64,000 nt of DNA from a bacterium (lineage in GTDB: Bacteria; Zixibacteria; MSB-5A5; WJJR01). The translations under genes and the position numbers were made by a program. Below the pieces are notes generated by a model, which saw only the letters and a list, made by a program, of their open reading frames with translations, was not told where the DNA came from and made no database searches. Every line of letters begins with the position of its first letter. The first letter of the stretch is position 1. Of the stretch, positions 1 through 7,794 are shown piece after piece. The stretch spans positions 1 through 64,000 of the forward strand of contig JAKAKI010000075.1 of the NCBI GenBank assembly GCA_021813505.1, written 5' to 3'.

Positions 1-1041
1 GCGTCCACGACGTTCTCCAACCTGATCATCGGCGAATGCGGTGACTTCGACGTCGTTCCGTCGACTGTCAACGCCAAGTATCAGAGCGGTTCCAACAACC
101 TCTCCGGTACGAATTCGACCATGAACCTGGTTTACCAGCAGGGTTGCGACACCGGCACCACAACGCTGGCGCGGAAGTACTTTGGTGGCATGACCGCCAT
201 CCAGTGCGCCCCGTCGCCGCGTGCGTGGACGGCCGCCAACGCGGACAAGCTGTTCCCGACTCCGGGCGGTGGCTTCTATGAAGGCTATCTCTATCGTGAG
301 TTGGTGAAGAGTGGATTCGAAGTGATTCCGCCGAGCGCACCGCAAGCCAATGGTGGTGCTGACCTGCATTCGGTGATCGCGTTCGAAAAGGCGGTGACTT
401 TGGCGCCGACGACCGTCAAGCACTACATGATGGGCTTCGTCACCTCGACCGTCGATGCTGCGGATCTGGTCACGCAGACCAAGAAGGCCTGGAAGTACGC
501 GTTTGGCTGGCAGGATATCGTTACGCTCGATACCCTGGCCCCGTCCACGCCGGCTTCCTATCCGTTCTGGGCCTCTGGTTCGCATGCGGACGGTGTTGGC
601 AGCCCGTGCTGCGGTTGCGTGGTGAGCGAGGTCTCTGACCCGAGCGGCCTGTTCAGCCTGACGGCTGGTGCGACCCCGTGCGATGGTACGATCAACTTCG
701 CGGGTAGCACTGCGAATACGTACACGGCGACCTTCCGCGTGACGTCTCCTGGCGGCTGTGCCTCGTCCTACACGGACGATCAGGTCGTGACCATCGTCGT
801 GCAGTCGGCCTGCCAGTGCCCGAGGCAGGGTGATATCAATTCCGACGACGTGATCGACGTGTTTGACGTTATCGGAGTCATCGGCATCGCGTTCAGCGGT
901 GATTTTGATCCGCAGGATCCGGGATGCCCGGCAAAGCGCGGTGACGTGAACAACGATACGGTCACCGACGTGTTCGACGTCATTTACCTGATTGCGACGG
1001 CCTTCTCAGGCGGCGCGCCTCCGGTCAACCCGTGCCTCTAA
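1..1041 (+). CDS. Secreted protein with C-terminal dockerin-like doublet (5' partial)
   Basis: The frame is open from base 1, so the ATG at 121 in the ORF track is an internal methionine and the true start lies outside the window. The visible 346 residues hold a cysteine-containing region (GSPCCGC) and a serine/threonine-rich beta-type stretch. They end in two dockerin-like repeats, GDINSDDVIDVFDVIG and GDVNNDTVTDVFDVIY, each followed by an AFSG segment and bracketed by cysteines (CQCP, PGCP, PCL). Dockerin repeats bind calcium through DxNxD-type loops; the Asp/Asn spacing seen here fits that. The same tail occurs on the protease just downstream and on the protein ending at 34160, pointing to a shared surface-attachment or sorting role (inference). 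The function of the N-terminal part is not recognised. A strong terminator follows. Confidence 0.85.
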   Translation, partial: ASTTFSNLIIGECGDFDVVPSTVNAKYQSGSNNLSGTNSTMNLVYQQGCDTGTTTLARKYFGGMTAIQCAPSPRAWTAANADKLFPTPGGGFYEGYLYRELVKSGFEVIPPSAPQANGGADLHSVIAFEKAVTLAPTTVKHYMMGFVTSTVDAADLVTQTKKAWKYAFGWQDIVTLDTLAPSTPASYPFWASGSHADGVGSPCCGCVVSEVSDPSGLFSLTAGATPCDGTINFAGSTANTYTATFRVTSPGGCASSYTDDQVVTIVVQSACQCPRQGDINSDDVIDVFDVIGVIGIAFSGDFDPQDPGCPAKRGDVNNDTVTDVFDVIYLIATAFSGGAPPVNPCL

Positions 1042-1112
1042 AGGGTGCGATGCCGGACATCAATCGGCCTCTGGCTGGAGTTGAACGGCAGAGTTGAACG
1101 AAGTGAATGACC

Positions 1113-1151
1113 AGTGGGATGCCCTGAACAATCGGGGCATCCCACTCTTTT
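1113..1151 (+). terminator. Rho-independent terminator after dockerin protein
   Basis: A perfect 12-bp stem, AGTGGGATGCCC paired with GGGCATCCCACT, is followed by CTTTT. It lies about 70 bp downstream of the preceding stop codon and ends that transcript. Confidence 0.8.
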
Positions 1152-1400
1152 GAGGGGCAGATGTGCGATAAGCTCCTCTGGTCAAAGACCCAACAGAAGT
1201 GTCAGACGCAGGAATCTATGGGTGGCCAGGTATGAACGGCAGACTATGGAATGTCGGGAGCGTGTGAGCACACGTCCTGCACCAACGCGGAATAGCGGGG
1301 CGGGTGCTCGCATGCGGCCGATGTTCGGAATGCCAGATTCGCCGGATCTTGGGTAAAGGTTTGTGCCAGATTGCAGATATACTTCAATAAGGAGTCCGCT
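1152..1400. other. Intergenic region, no gene supported
   Basis: No ORF here has a ribosome binding site or a recognisable product. The 1114-1356 plus-strand ORF begins inside the terminator stem and has arginine-rich shadow composition. The stretch presumably carries the promoter of the protease gene; a TATACT lies at 1378 but sits too close to the ribosome binding site and has no partner -35 box, so I do not assign it. Confidence 0.5.
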
Positions 1401-3767
1401 ATGAGATTCGCATCACGTGCCTTGGGATCCACTCTGGCCATAGGGGCCGTTTTGACCGCCTTCAGCACGCTGGCCGCGGCGCCACGCTTCGAGCCAGGCG
1501 TCGTCATCGTCAAATTGAAGCCGGGAGCGGCCGCCACGGCGGCGAGGGCCAAAGGCACCATGGCCACCGGCATGGCGACCTTCGACCAGCTCAGTGCGCA
1601 GTATGGCGTGGTCAGCATCGGCAGAACCGTCCCGGCAGCCGCGGCGCTGGCCCCGGCGGCAGATCCCAACCGCCTGGCGGATTTCTTCACGCTCCGTTTG
1701 GCCGATGGGGCCGATGTGCTGGCGACCGTCGCGGCGTTCGCCTCCGATCCCAATGTGCTCCTGGCGGAGCCGAATTACGTGATGCCGATTTACGCGGCGC
1801 CCAATGACCCAATGTACAGCCAGCAATGGACGCACTATCAGAGCTCCGATTACGACATCGATTCCGATAGCGCCTGGATTCTCGAGACCGGTGACTCGAC
1901 GATCCTCATCGGCATCATCGACTCGGGGGTCAAGTTCGACCATCCGGATCTCATCGCCAACGTCTGGGTCAACCCGGGCGAAGATCTTGACGGCGATGGT
2001 GTGGTGTGGGATCCAGATGATGTAGACGGGGTCGATAGTGACGGCGACGGACATATCGACGACTTCATCGGCTGGGATTTCCTCGAGAGCCAGGGCGGGT
2101 GCGACCCCAGCAAGGATGATTGTTTCACCCCCGACAACAACCCCTCGGATATCGCCGGTCATGGAACCCACGTTTCCGGCATCGTGGCCGCGACGACTGA
2201 CAACGCGGTTGGTGTGGCGGGAGTCGCCGGCGGGATGCACACCAAGCATCTTCCCGGGGTCAAGATCATGTGCCTGCGCGCGGGGTTCCTCGGCAGCGAC
2301 GGCAATGGGTATGTCCAGATGGATGCCTGCGCCAGCGCGTTCAATTATGGCGTTGCCCATGGCGCCTCCGTTTTCAATTGCTCGTGGGGTTCCTCCGGCA
2401 GCCTGATCTGGACCGCAGTCGAAAACGCCATCGTGAGCGGGGCTGTTGTGTGCGCCGCCGCCGGCAATGACAACACGTCCAGCATCGGTGCGATTCTCGA
2501 TACCGCCTACGGAGTCATGGTGGTTGCTTCGGTGAACAAGTACGATAACAAGTCCGGTTTCTCCAACTACGGCTCATGGGTTGACATTTGCGCCCCCGGT
2601 GAAGACATCGCCAACACATTCTCGAATCTGGGAGCCGCAGTCTACGCCAACCTTAGCGGCACGTCGATGGCTTCGCCGACCGTTGCCGGTGTCGCCGCGT
2701 TAATCAAATCGCACAAGCCGTCGATGACCGGCCTGCAGATCGACACCATGCTGCTCAACAGCGCCGACACCACCGTATACCTGCACAATCCCGGTTTCCT
2801 CGGCGTGCTGGGACGAGGGCGTGTTAATGCCTATAAGCCGCTCACGCTGCTGAGTACGGCCGATTTCACAGCCGACACGACGTTTGGCCGCGTACCGCTC
2901 ACCGTGCAGTTCACCGACGCTTCGCCCAACGCCCCCAGCGGTCCGTATCTGTATCTGTTTGGTGATGGCGGCTCGGCGGCGACCGCTTCGGCCTCGCACA
3001 CGTACCTGACTCCCGGGCTGAACACAGTCCAGTTCACCGCCACCGGACCGACCGGCCCGCACACGCGCATCCGTCCGGAGATGATTGTGGTGGTGCAGGA
3101 CACGGTTCAGTACCTGCCGGTCAATCTGGAATACCTTGGCTCGGTCGCCGTGCCGGTGCGGTTGCGAAATACGCATGCGATGAAGGATATCACGCTGCCA
3201 TTCCTCCTGTCCGGGACACCAACGATCTACATCGATTCGGTCACGACTGGCGCCCGTACTCCGGGTTGGAATGTCCAAATCGGCTATGATAACCGCTTCT
3301 TCGGGGAAATCGCCGCGCGCCTGACCCCCGGCGCCCTGCCACAGTTGCCGGCCGGCAACGGCATCATTGCCTATCTCTGGATTCGGTCGAGTTTCCCCAA
3401 TTCGGTGGGGCAAACGAAGACAGTCGATTCCGCGGATTTCAACAGCACTTACTGGCTCAGGCTCAAGTCGAGCTGGGCCGATTTCCGCCCTGACTTCGTT
3501 CCCGGAGTCGTGACGATCGTGTCGCCCCCGTGCAGTTGCCCGGATCAGGGGGATGTCCAGAATAACGACCACCTGATCGATGTCTTCGATGTGATTCAGG
3601 AAATCGCCATCGCCTTCAGCGGCGGCAGCGACACGAGTGACCCCGCCTGCCCGACCAGCCGCGGAGATGTCAAGAACGCCGATCATCTCGTCGACGTTTT
3701 TGATGTCATCAAGATGATCGAAATCGCTTTCAGTGGCGGTACAGCGGACGATCCGTGCGCACTATGA
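1401..3767 (+). CDS. Subtilisin-like (S8) serine protease with PKD-like domain and dockerin-like tail
   Basis: This is a secreted 788-aa protease. The start is placed at ATG 1401 because AAGGAG lies 6 bp upstream and the resulting N terminus (MRFASRALGSTLAIGAVL) is a clean signal peptide; the track's upstream methionine at 1371 is not needed. An inhibitor_I9-like propeptide follows (about 30-135). The catalytic triad is complete: Asp174 (IIDSGV), His254 (GHGTHVSG) and Ser422 (SGTSMASPTVAG). An Asp/Gly-rich insertion between Asp and His (DGDG, DSDGDGHIDD) looks calcium-binding. A PKD-like domain (FTDASP, FGDGG), then a beta-sandwich region (about 560-710), precede two cysteine-bracketed dockerin-like repeats. 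A terminator follows. The protease identity is very secure; the role of the tail is inferred. Confidence 0.95.
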   Translation: MRFASRALGSTLAIGAVLTAFSTLAAAPRFEPGVVIVKLKPGAAATAARAKGTMATGMATFDQLSAQYGVVSIGRTVPAAAALAPAADPNRLADFFTLRLADGADVLATVAAFASDPNVLLAEPNYVMPIYAAPNDPMYSQQWTHYQSSDYDIDSDSAWILETGDSTILIGIIDSGVKFDHPDLIANVWVNPGEDLDGDGVVWDPDDVDGVDSDGDGHIDDFIGWDFLESQGGCDPSKDDCFTPDNNPSDIAGHGTHVSGIVAATTDNAVGVAGVAGGMHTKHLPGVKIMCLRAGFLGSDGNGYVQMDACASAFNYGVAHGASVFNCSWGSSGSLIWTAVENAIVSGAVVCAAAGNDNTSSIGAILDTAYGVMVVASVNKYDNKSGFSNYGSWVDICAPGEDIANTFSNLGAAVYANLSGTSMASPTVAGVAALIKSHKPSMTGLQIDTMLLNSADTTVYLHNPGFLGVLGRGRVNAYKPLTLLSTADFTADTTFGRVPLTVQFTDASPNAPSGPYLYLFGDGGSAATASASHTYLTPGLNTVQFTATGPTGPHTRIRPEMIVVVQDTVQYLPVNLEYLGSVAVPVRLRNTHAMKDITLPFLLSGTPTIYIDSVTTGARTPGWNVQIGYDNRFFGEIAARLTPGALPQLPAGNGIIAYLWIRSSFPNSVGQTKTVDSADFNSTYWLRLKSSWADFRPDFVPGVVTIVSPPCSCPDQGDVQNNDHLIDVFDVIQEIAIAFSGGSDTSDPACPTSRGDVKNADHLVDVFDVIKMIEIAFSGGTADDPCAL

Positions 3768-3830
3768 CAGGGCTTGTCGGCTCCCATGGGAGCCGCCTGG
3801 AGTAGGGCACGAGCCCAGCTCAATCCTCGC

Positions 3831-3866
3831 TCAGGCCGGGCCAGTTGGTCCGGCCTGACCGTTTTT
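3831..3866 (+). terminator. Rho-independent terminator after S8 protease
   Basis: TCAGGCCGG pairs with CCGGCCTGA and the stem can extend to 13 bp with a G-T pair and a tiny loop. It is followed by CCGTTTTT. It lies 64 bp downstream of the protease stop codon. Confidence 0.85.
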
Positions 3867-3993
3867 GGAGAAATCCCAAATCCAAAGGGAATTAACTGTT
3901 GACAAGGCTTGCCTCCGCCAGCTTCTTGATGCTGGGTAGGTGTCGGTAACGAGGACACCAGGAGTTGTAGATGCCAATGGGAGGCGAACAGTG

Positions 3994-4971
3994 ATGACAC
4001 AGATCGGAATGAAACGTTTGGGTTTGAGGTTCTTCTTCACGATGGCGTTGTCGAGTCTGGCTTTGAGCTCCGCGTGGGGGTTTCCTGACTCGGTAGCCGT
4101 CGAATCCATGACTGTCCAGGGTGGGACCGCAGGAGTCCGGCTTGGAATCTTCCTCAGCAACGCTGACAGTATTAGTTACATCATACTCCCGCTTGTGATA
4201 CGGAGCGCTTCAGGAACTGCGTCGATTACAGGGCTTGCACTCAAGGCACCCAGCGGTTCCCGCCTTACGGGCAAATTGGATGCTGTTGCCCTATTGAACG
4301 GCTACTTCTTTGAGGATCCCGAAGGGTGCATAAAGGGAACAACCAAGTGGGCAGGACTCAATCCGATTTCCTTCACTGGTGATACTCTGAGCCATGCCGT
4401 GGCTGCTTTGCCTGCAGGATGCCTTTTCGTACGAGGGATGATCGCCCCAGATCACAGCAAATTGCTTCCCCCGGGAACCGACGGAGCCATTCCATTATTC
4501 GCCATAGGAATGGATATTGGAAGCGGTACAGGAACCCTCGAGATCGACACAAGCTGCGCTAATCCTTCGAATCACGTCGTATACAGTGTTGGAATCGCCT
4601 CCCCCCCCCCAAAGGTCGTACCGGCGTTCACCAAGGGGGTCATAACTGTGATTCCGTCGGCAGTGCAGTACCTCGGCGGCGATGGGATCCCTCGCGATTA
4701 CAGTCTGGATCAGAATTATCCCAATCCCTTCAACGCGTCGACGGTGATCAAGTTCAACACCAAGCATGACGGAAACGTCCGCCTTGAAGTGTTCAATATT
4801 CTCGGGCAGAAGGTGGCGACACTCGTGAACGAATTCCGCCACTTCGGTCCGCAGGCCGCAGATTGGGACGGCACAGACGTGAATGGTGCCTCGGTGCCGA
4901 CAGGTCTGTATTTCTATCGATTAGTCACCAGCGACTATACCGACGTCAAGAAGATGGTGTTGCTCAAGTAG
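3994..4971 (+). CDS. Secreted protein with type IX secretion-type C-terminal sorting module
   Basis: This is a 325-aa exported protein of unknown function. The start is set at ATG 3994, with GGGAGG about 9 bp upstream; the preceding GTG at 3991 is an alternative. A signal peptide spans about 1-30. Residues about 35-220 form a beta-rich domain that is clearly homologous to the N-terminal domain of the protein at 32181: both contain LPLVIR or VPLVIR followed by SGxA or GSA, and IDTSCANPSNH or IDTSCADPSNH. The C terminus (YSLDQNYPNPFNAST, then VFNILGQKVATLVN and GLYFYRLVT) matches the type A type IX secretion sorting domain (TIGR04183-like), which is cleaved on export in Bacteroidota. A terminator follows. 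The export route is inferred from the family; no por/spr secretion genes are in this window. Confidence 0.9.
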   Translation: MTQIGMKRLGLRFFFTMALSSLALSSAWGFPDSVAVESMTVQGGTAGVRLGIFLSNADSISYIILPLVIRSASGTASITGLALKAPSGSRLTGKLDAVALLNGYFFEDPEGCIKGTTKWAGLNPISFTGDTLSHAVAALPAGCLFVRGMIAPDHSKLLPPGTDGAIPLFAIGMDIGSGTGTLEIDTSCANPSNHVVYSVGIASPPPKVVPAFTKGVITVIPSAVQYLGGDGIPRDYSLDQNYPNPFNASTVIKFNTKHDGNVRLEVFNILGQKVATLVNEFRHFGPQAADWDGTDVNGASVPTGLYFYRLVTSDYTDVKKMVLLK

Positions 4972-4996
4972 TTAGACGGTACGGCCAGCATTAAGC

Positions 4997-5035
4997 AAAC
5001 CCCGCTACCTGATATCAGGGAGCGGGGTTTCTCTT
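4997..5035 (+). terminator. Rho-independent terminator
   Basis: A 10-bp perfect stem, AAACCCCGCT with AGCGGGGTTT, is followed by CTCTTT. A second small palindrome, CCTGATATCAGG, lies in the loop. It separates the type IX-tailed gene from the hydrolase promoter. Confidence 0.85.
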
Positions 5036-5044
5036 TGGAGTCGC

Positions 5045-5062
5045 ATTGCAACACGTTGCAAT
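5045..5062. promoter_or_regulatory. Palindromic operator upstream of GH35-like hydrolase
   Basis: ATTGCAACACGTTGCAAT is a perfect inverted repeat (7-bp arms, 4-bp centre). It ends 22 bp upstream of a TTGACA -35 box. The size, symmetry and position suit a dimeric helix-turn-helix regulator, for example of the LacI or TetR type. The regulator gene was not found in the window. Confidence 0.5.
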
Positions 5063-5084
5063 TCTTTGATTTACGCGAAATTTC

Positions 5085-5113
5085 TTGACATCCGAGTCGA
5101 TCCTTCGTAAGAT
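5085..5113 (+). promoter_or_regulatory. Sigma-70-type promoter of the GH35-like gene
   Basis: TTGACA (5085-5090), a 17-bp spacer and TAAGAT (5108-5113). The predicted transcription start near 5120 coincides with the track's ATG at 5120, which supports using the later ATG at 5147 as the translation start. Confidence 0.65.
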
Positions 5114-5146
5114 AGCTTTTTGCCAATTTTGGTGAGAAAGGGTGCT

Positions 5147-7387
5147 ATGGAGCAGGCAAAGAGTGATCGCAAGGTTCTAAGTATCGGCGGGGCAAAGGAT
5201 TCCCGCATCTCACTGAAGATCGCCGATCATAAGTTCATCATCGGCAAGGAGGAATTCTATCCCTTCGTAGCTGAGATGCACTACTTCCGGATTCCCAAGC
5301 GGCATTGGTCGGTTTGCTTCGAGCGGATCCGCAGGGCCGAACTGCGCATTATCTCGAGCGCGGTTCCGTGGAGCCTGCACGAATCCCGCCAGGGTTTGTT
5401 CGATTTCGAGGGCACGACCGACCCGGCCAAAGACCTGATTGTTTTTCTGGAGCTCTGCCGGGAATTCGGTTTCCGGATCATCTTAAAGATCGGGCCCTGG
5501 ATCGGCGCTGAGTTTGACCATGGAGGTCTTCCGGAATTCGCACTTCGCCATCCGGAAACCGTCGCCACCGACCCGCAGGGCCAGCCGCTCATGGTCGATC
5601 CCGGAGGCGGTGCCAAGCTGACACCGGTGCCGTCATACTTGAGCGGTCGCATGCAGATTCTGCTCAAGAACTACTACACGGCGCTCTTGGAGAAGATCAA
5701 GAACTACGTCTACCCGCGTGGCCCGGTGTTCATGCTCGAGCTTGACCACGAGACGTCATTCGGTGGCCACATGAACCCCTTTTCGGGCGATTACAATCCC
5801 CACGGATCACTCGCGGCCTACCCGCGTTTCCTGGAAGAGAAGTACACGAGCATCGATCGCGTCAACAAAGCCTACCACGTCAAGTTGAAGGATTTTGCCG
5901 AGGTCGCTCCGCCGACTGCATTCGAGGGCAAATCTCCCGAAGAATATCGCAAGGCGCTCGATTGGGTGGAATTCCGGGAGTGGGTAGTCAACCGCTATGC
6001 GGAATCTGTCGTGGAAGTTCTGTCGCACTCTGAAATCTCCGTCTTGTTCTCCCGGAGTCTCGCATTCCATCGCTCGTACACGCTTCCCGATGTCGCCGGT
6101 GCGAACACCGGCGGACGAGTCGTCTTCACGGCCAATCTCGGATGGGATGCTCCCTTTAACGATAACGTGCGCCGGGCCAGGACGATATCCGGCTGGCAGC
6201 CATCGGGTTACAGCTCACGCCTGGCCGTTGGCCATCACAACGCCGATCCGGTAACCGGGCACCAATTCCGTCCCATCGAAGCGGCCGACACCAAGCGTCT
6301 TTTGATTGCCGCACTCGCCGGCGGTATTCGCGGATTCAACTTCCACATGTTCGTTGGTCGGCCCGGTTGGTACGATGCCGCGCTCGGCTCCGATGGCGCG
6401 ATCCTGCCATCTTATGATATCGTTCGTGATGCTTACGCCCACTTGCCGCGCATTCGCTATGAGTTGATGAAAGACTTCGCTTCGGTCGCCCTGACGAGCT
6501 ACCGGCCCTACTCGCGTACCGCGCTGCTTGGCAACGCGGGGCATTATGCGTACCTCGCCGATCTGGTCGGAGTCGATTTCGACGATATCGCCAACGATAT
6601 GGGTGCTCTAGGTCACGATTACCGTATTCTTGACCTGACCGTTGGCGAGCGGCTTGACGAGTACAAAGTGGTCATCGCCCCGGTGGGAGAGTTCATGGAT
6701 GCGGCGGCGCAGGAGCATCTGGTGGAGCTGGTGAAAAACGGTGCCCACCTGATTCTCTACGGTCTGATCCCGAGATTCGACACGAACTTCGAGCCATGTG
6801 AGATCCTCGCCAATGGGATAGGAATAAAGACCCACGCCGATGCCGGCCTGGTCAACCTTGAGGCGCTCAAGGAGCAATTTACCGTCCGGGCACTTGGCGT
6901 GATCAAAAAGGCGCCGACCAAGGCTGCCAAGATCGCCAAGTCGGGAACCAAGATCTATGGTGTGAGCACCAAATGCGGCAAGGGTATCGCCACCGTCCTC
7001 ACCTTCGCGCCGGGGTCGCGGCTGATGCCGTCGCGTAGCGTCTTCCTTCGCGACGTCCTGGCCATGGGGAAACTGACGTCCGCGATCACCTGTTCCGATC
7101 CCGCGGTGCATGTTGTGGCTCACGCACATGCCAATGGGGCTCTCCTGATGATCTATGACACGTCAGAGACACGCGGTGTTGCTGCGGCGGATGCCACCAA
7201 TTCCGAGCGGACAGTCATCATCAGTCTGGATATTGCGGAAGTGGGAATGGCCGCGCGCAATCTGACCCTCACAGACATCCTCGGCACCCAGGTTCTGGCC
7301 GTCTCCCCCAAGGATCTAAAGGCGGGCATCGAGATTCGTCTGTCTCCCGGCGATTCGCGCTTGTTTGCCGTCGAAAAGAAATCCTAG
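5147..7387 (+). CDS. GH35-like glycoside hydrolase (beta-galactosidase family)
   Basis: This 746-aa protein probably hydrolyses terminal beta-linked sugars. The start is ATG 5147, preceded by AGAAAGGG and lying about 27 bp after the predicted transcription start. The N-terminal TIM-barrel shows GH35-type landmarks: a GEEFYPFVAEMHYFRIP-like entry strand (residues 33-50), GPWIGAEFDHGGLP (116-129) and LELDHETSFGG (198-207), where Glu202 aligns with the acid/base of the family motif ENEYG. A GHF-type cap region with GATase-like features (AHLILYGLIP) and C-terminal beta domains follow. The ENEYG motif is degenerate, so this is a divergent member; GH42 or a GH35 subfamily are alternatives. No signal peptide is visible, so the enzyme is probably cytoplasmic and acts on imported oligosaccharides. 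A palindromic operator upstream suggests sugar-responsive control. Confidence 0.8.
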   Translation: MEQAKSDRKVLSIGGAKDSRISLKIADHKFIIGKEEFYPFVAEMHYFRIPKRHWSVCFERIRRAELRIISSAVPWSLHESRQGLFDFEGTTDPAKDLIVFLELCREFGFRIILKIGPWIGAEFDHGGLPEFALRHPETVATDPQGQPLMVDPGGGAKLTPVPSYLSGRMQILLKNYYTALLEKIKNYVYPRGPVFMLELDHETSFGGHMNPFSGDYNPHGSLAAYPRFLEEKYTSIDRVNKAYHVKLKDFAEVAPPTAFEGKSPEEYRKALDWVEFREWVVNRYAESVVEVLSHSEISVLFSRSLAFHRSYTLPDVAGANTGGRVVFTANLGWDAPFNDNVRRARTISGWQPSGYSSRLAVGHHNADPVTGHQFRPIEAADTKRLLIAALAGGIRGFNFHMFVGRPGWYDAALGSDGAILPSYDIVRDAYAHLPRIRYELMKDFASVALTSYRPYSRTALLGNAGHYAYLADLVGVDFDDIANDMGALGHDYRILDLTVGERLDEYKVVIAPVGEFMDAAAQEHLVELVKNGAHLILYGLIPRFDTNFEPCEILANGIGIKTHADAGLVNLEALKEQFTVRALGVIKKAPTKAAKIAKSGTKIYGVSTKCGKGIATVLTFAPGSRLMPSRSVFLRDVLAMGKLTSAITCSDPAVHVVAHAHANGALLMIYDTSETRGVAAADATNSERTVIISLDIAEVGMAARNLTLTDILGTQVLAVSPKDLKAGIEIRLSPGDSRLFAVEKKS

Positions 7388-7415
7388 CGCTCCAGACAGC
7401 GATTTCCCGAAGCAA

Positions 7416-7446
7416 AAGGTCGGCCAATCATGGCCGGCCTTCTTGT
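7416..7446 (+). terminator. Rho-independent terminator after GH35-like gene
   Basis: AAGGTCGGCCA pairs with TGGCCGGCCTT (one G-T pair) and is followed by CTTGTCTT. It lies about 30 bp after the stop codon. Confidence 0.75.
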
Positions 7447-7701
7447 CTTCCGGGGGGTGCCCTCACTCGATATTTTTCTGTCGATAATCCCGCATAAGCC
7501 GCAACAGGTTGCGGCCAACCCCGTAAGTAGGTAGGGCGTTGTGGAGTCTATGGACGCGGTCCCTTGAGACGCATTCAAGGGCCATGGGACGGCATGATCA
7601 AATCTGAGTTCCGCCATTATCTGTCAGATTCAGCGGGTAATTCCTCCCACCGGGAACCAGCCACGATCCCAGCGGTTAGAAGACCTTTGAACATTTGATG
7701 C

Positions 7702-7730
7702 TTGACAGCAGGGGAAAAGAGTGGTAAAAT
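7702..7730 (+). promoter_or_regulatory. Strong sigma-70-type promoter of htrA
   Basis: TTGACA (7702-7707), 17 bp, TAAAAT (7725-7730), close to ideal. The TTG used by the ORF track as the htrA start is part of this -35 box, so translation must begin downstream. The leader contains a hairpin (GCCGTCC-TTC-GGACGGC, 7754-7770) ahead of the ribosome binding site. Confidence 0.75.
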
Positions 7731-7794
7731 GAAAAATTGTGTCGCAAAAACAGGCCGTCCTTCGGACGGCAGGCGGCCAGCGGGGAGAAGTGGG

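Noticed and set aside
68-340. Minus-strand ORF at 68-340 and the many similar short ORFs overlapping strong genes
   Set aside because: These lie antisense to convincing plus-strand coding sequence, have no ribosome binding sites, and are rich in Arg/Ser/Pro/His as expected for shadow frames in GC-rich DNA.
1413-2360. Long minus-strand ORFs inside the S8 protease, for example 1413-2360 and 2700-3686
   Set aside because: They mirror the protease frame's codon bias and contain no recognisable domains; length comes from high GC.
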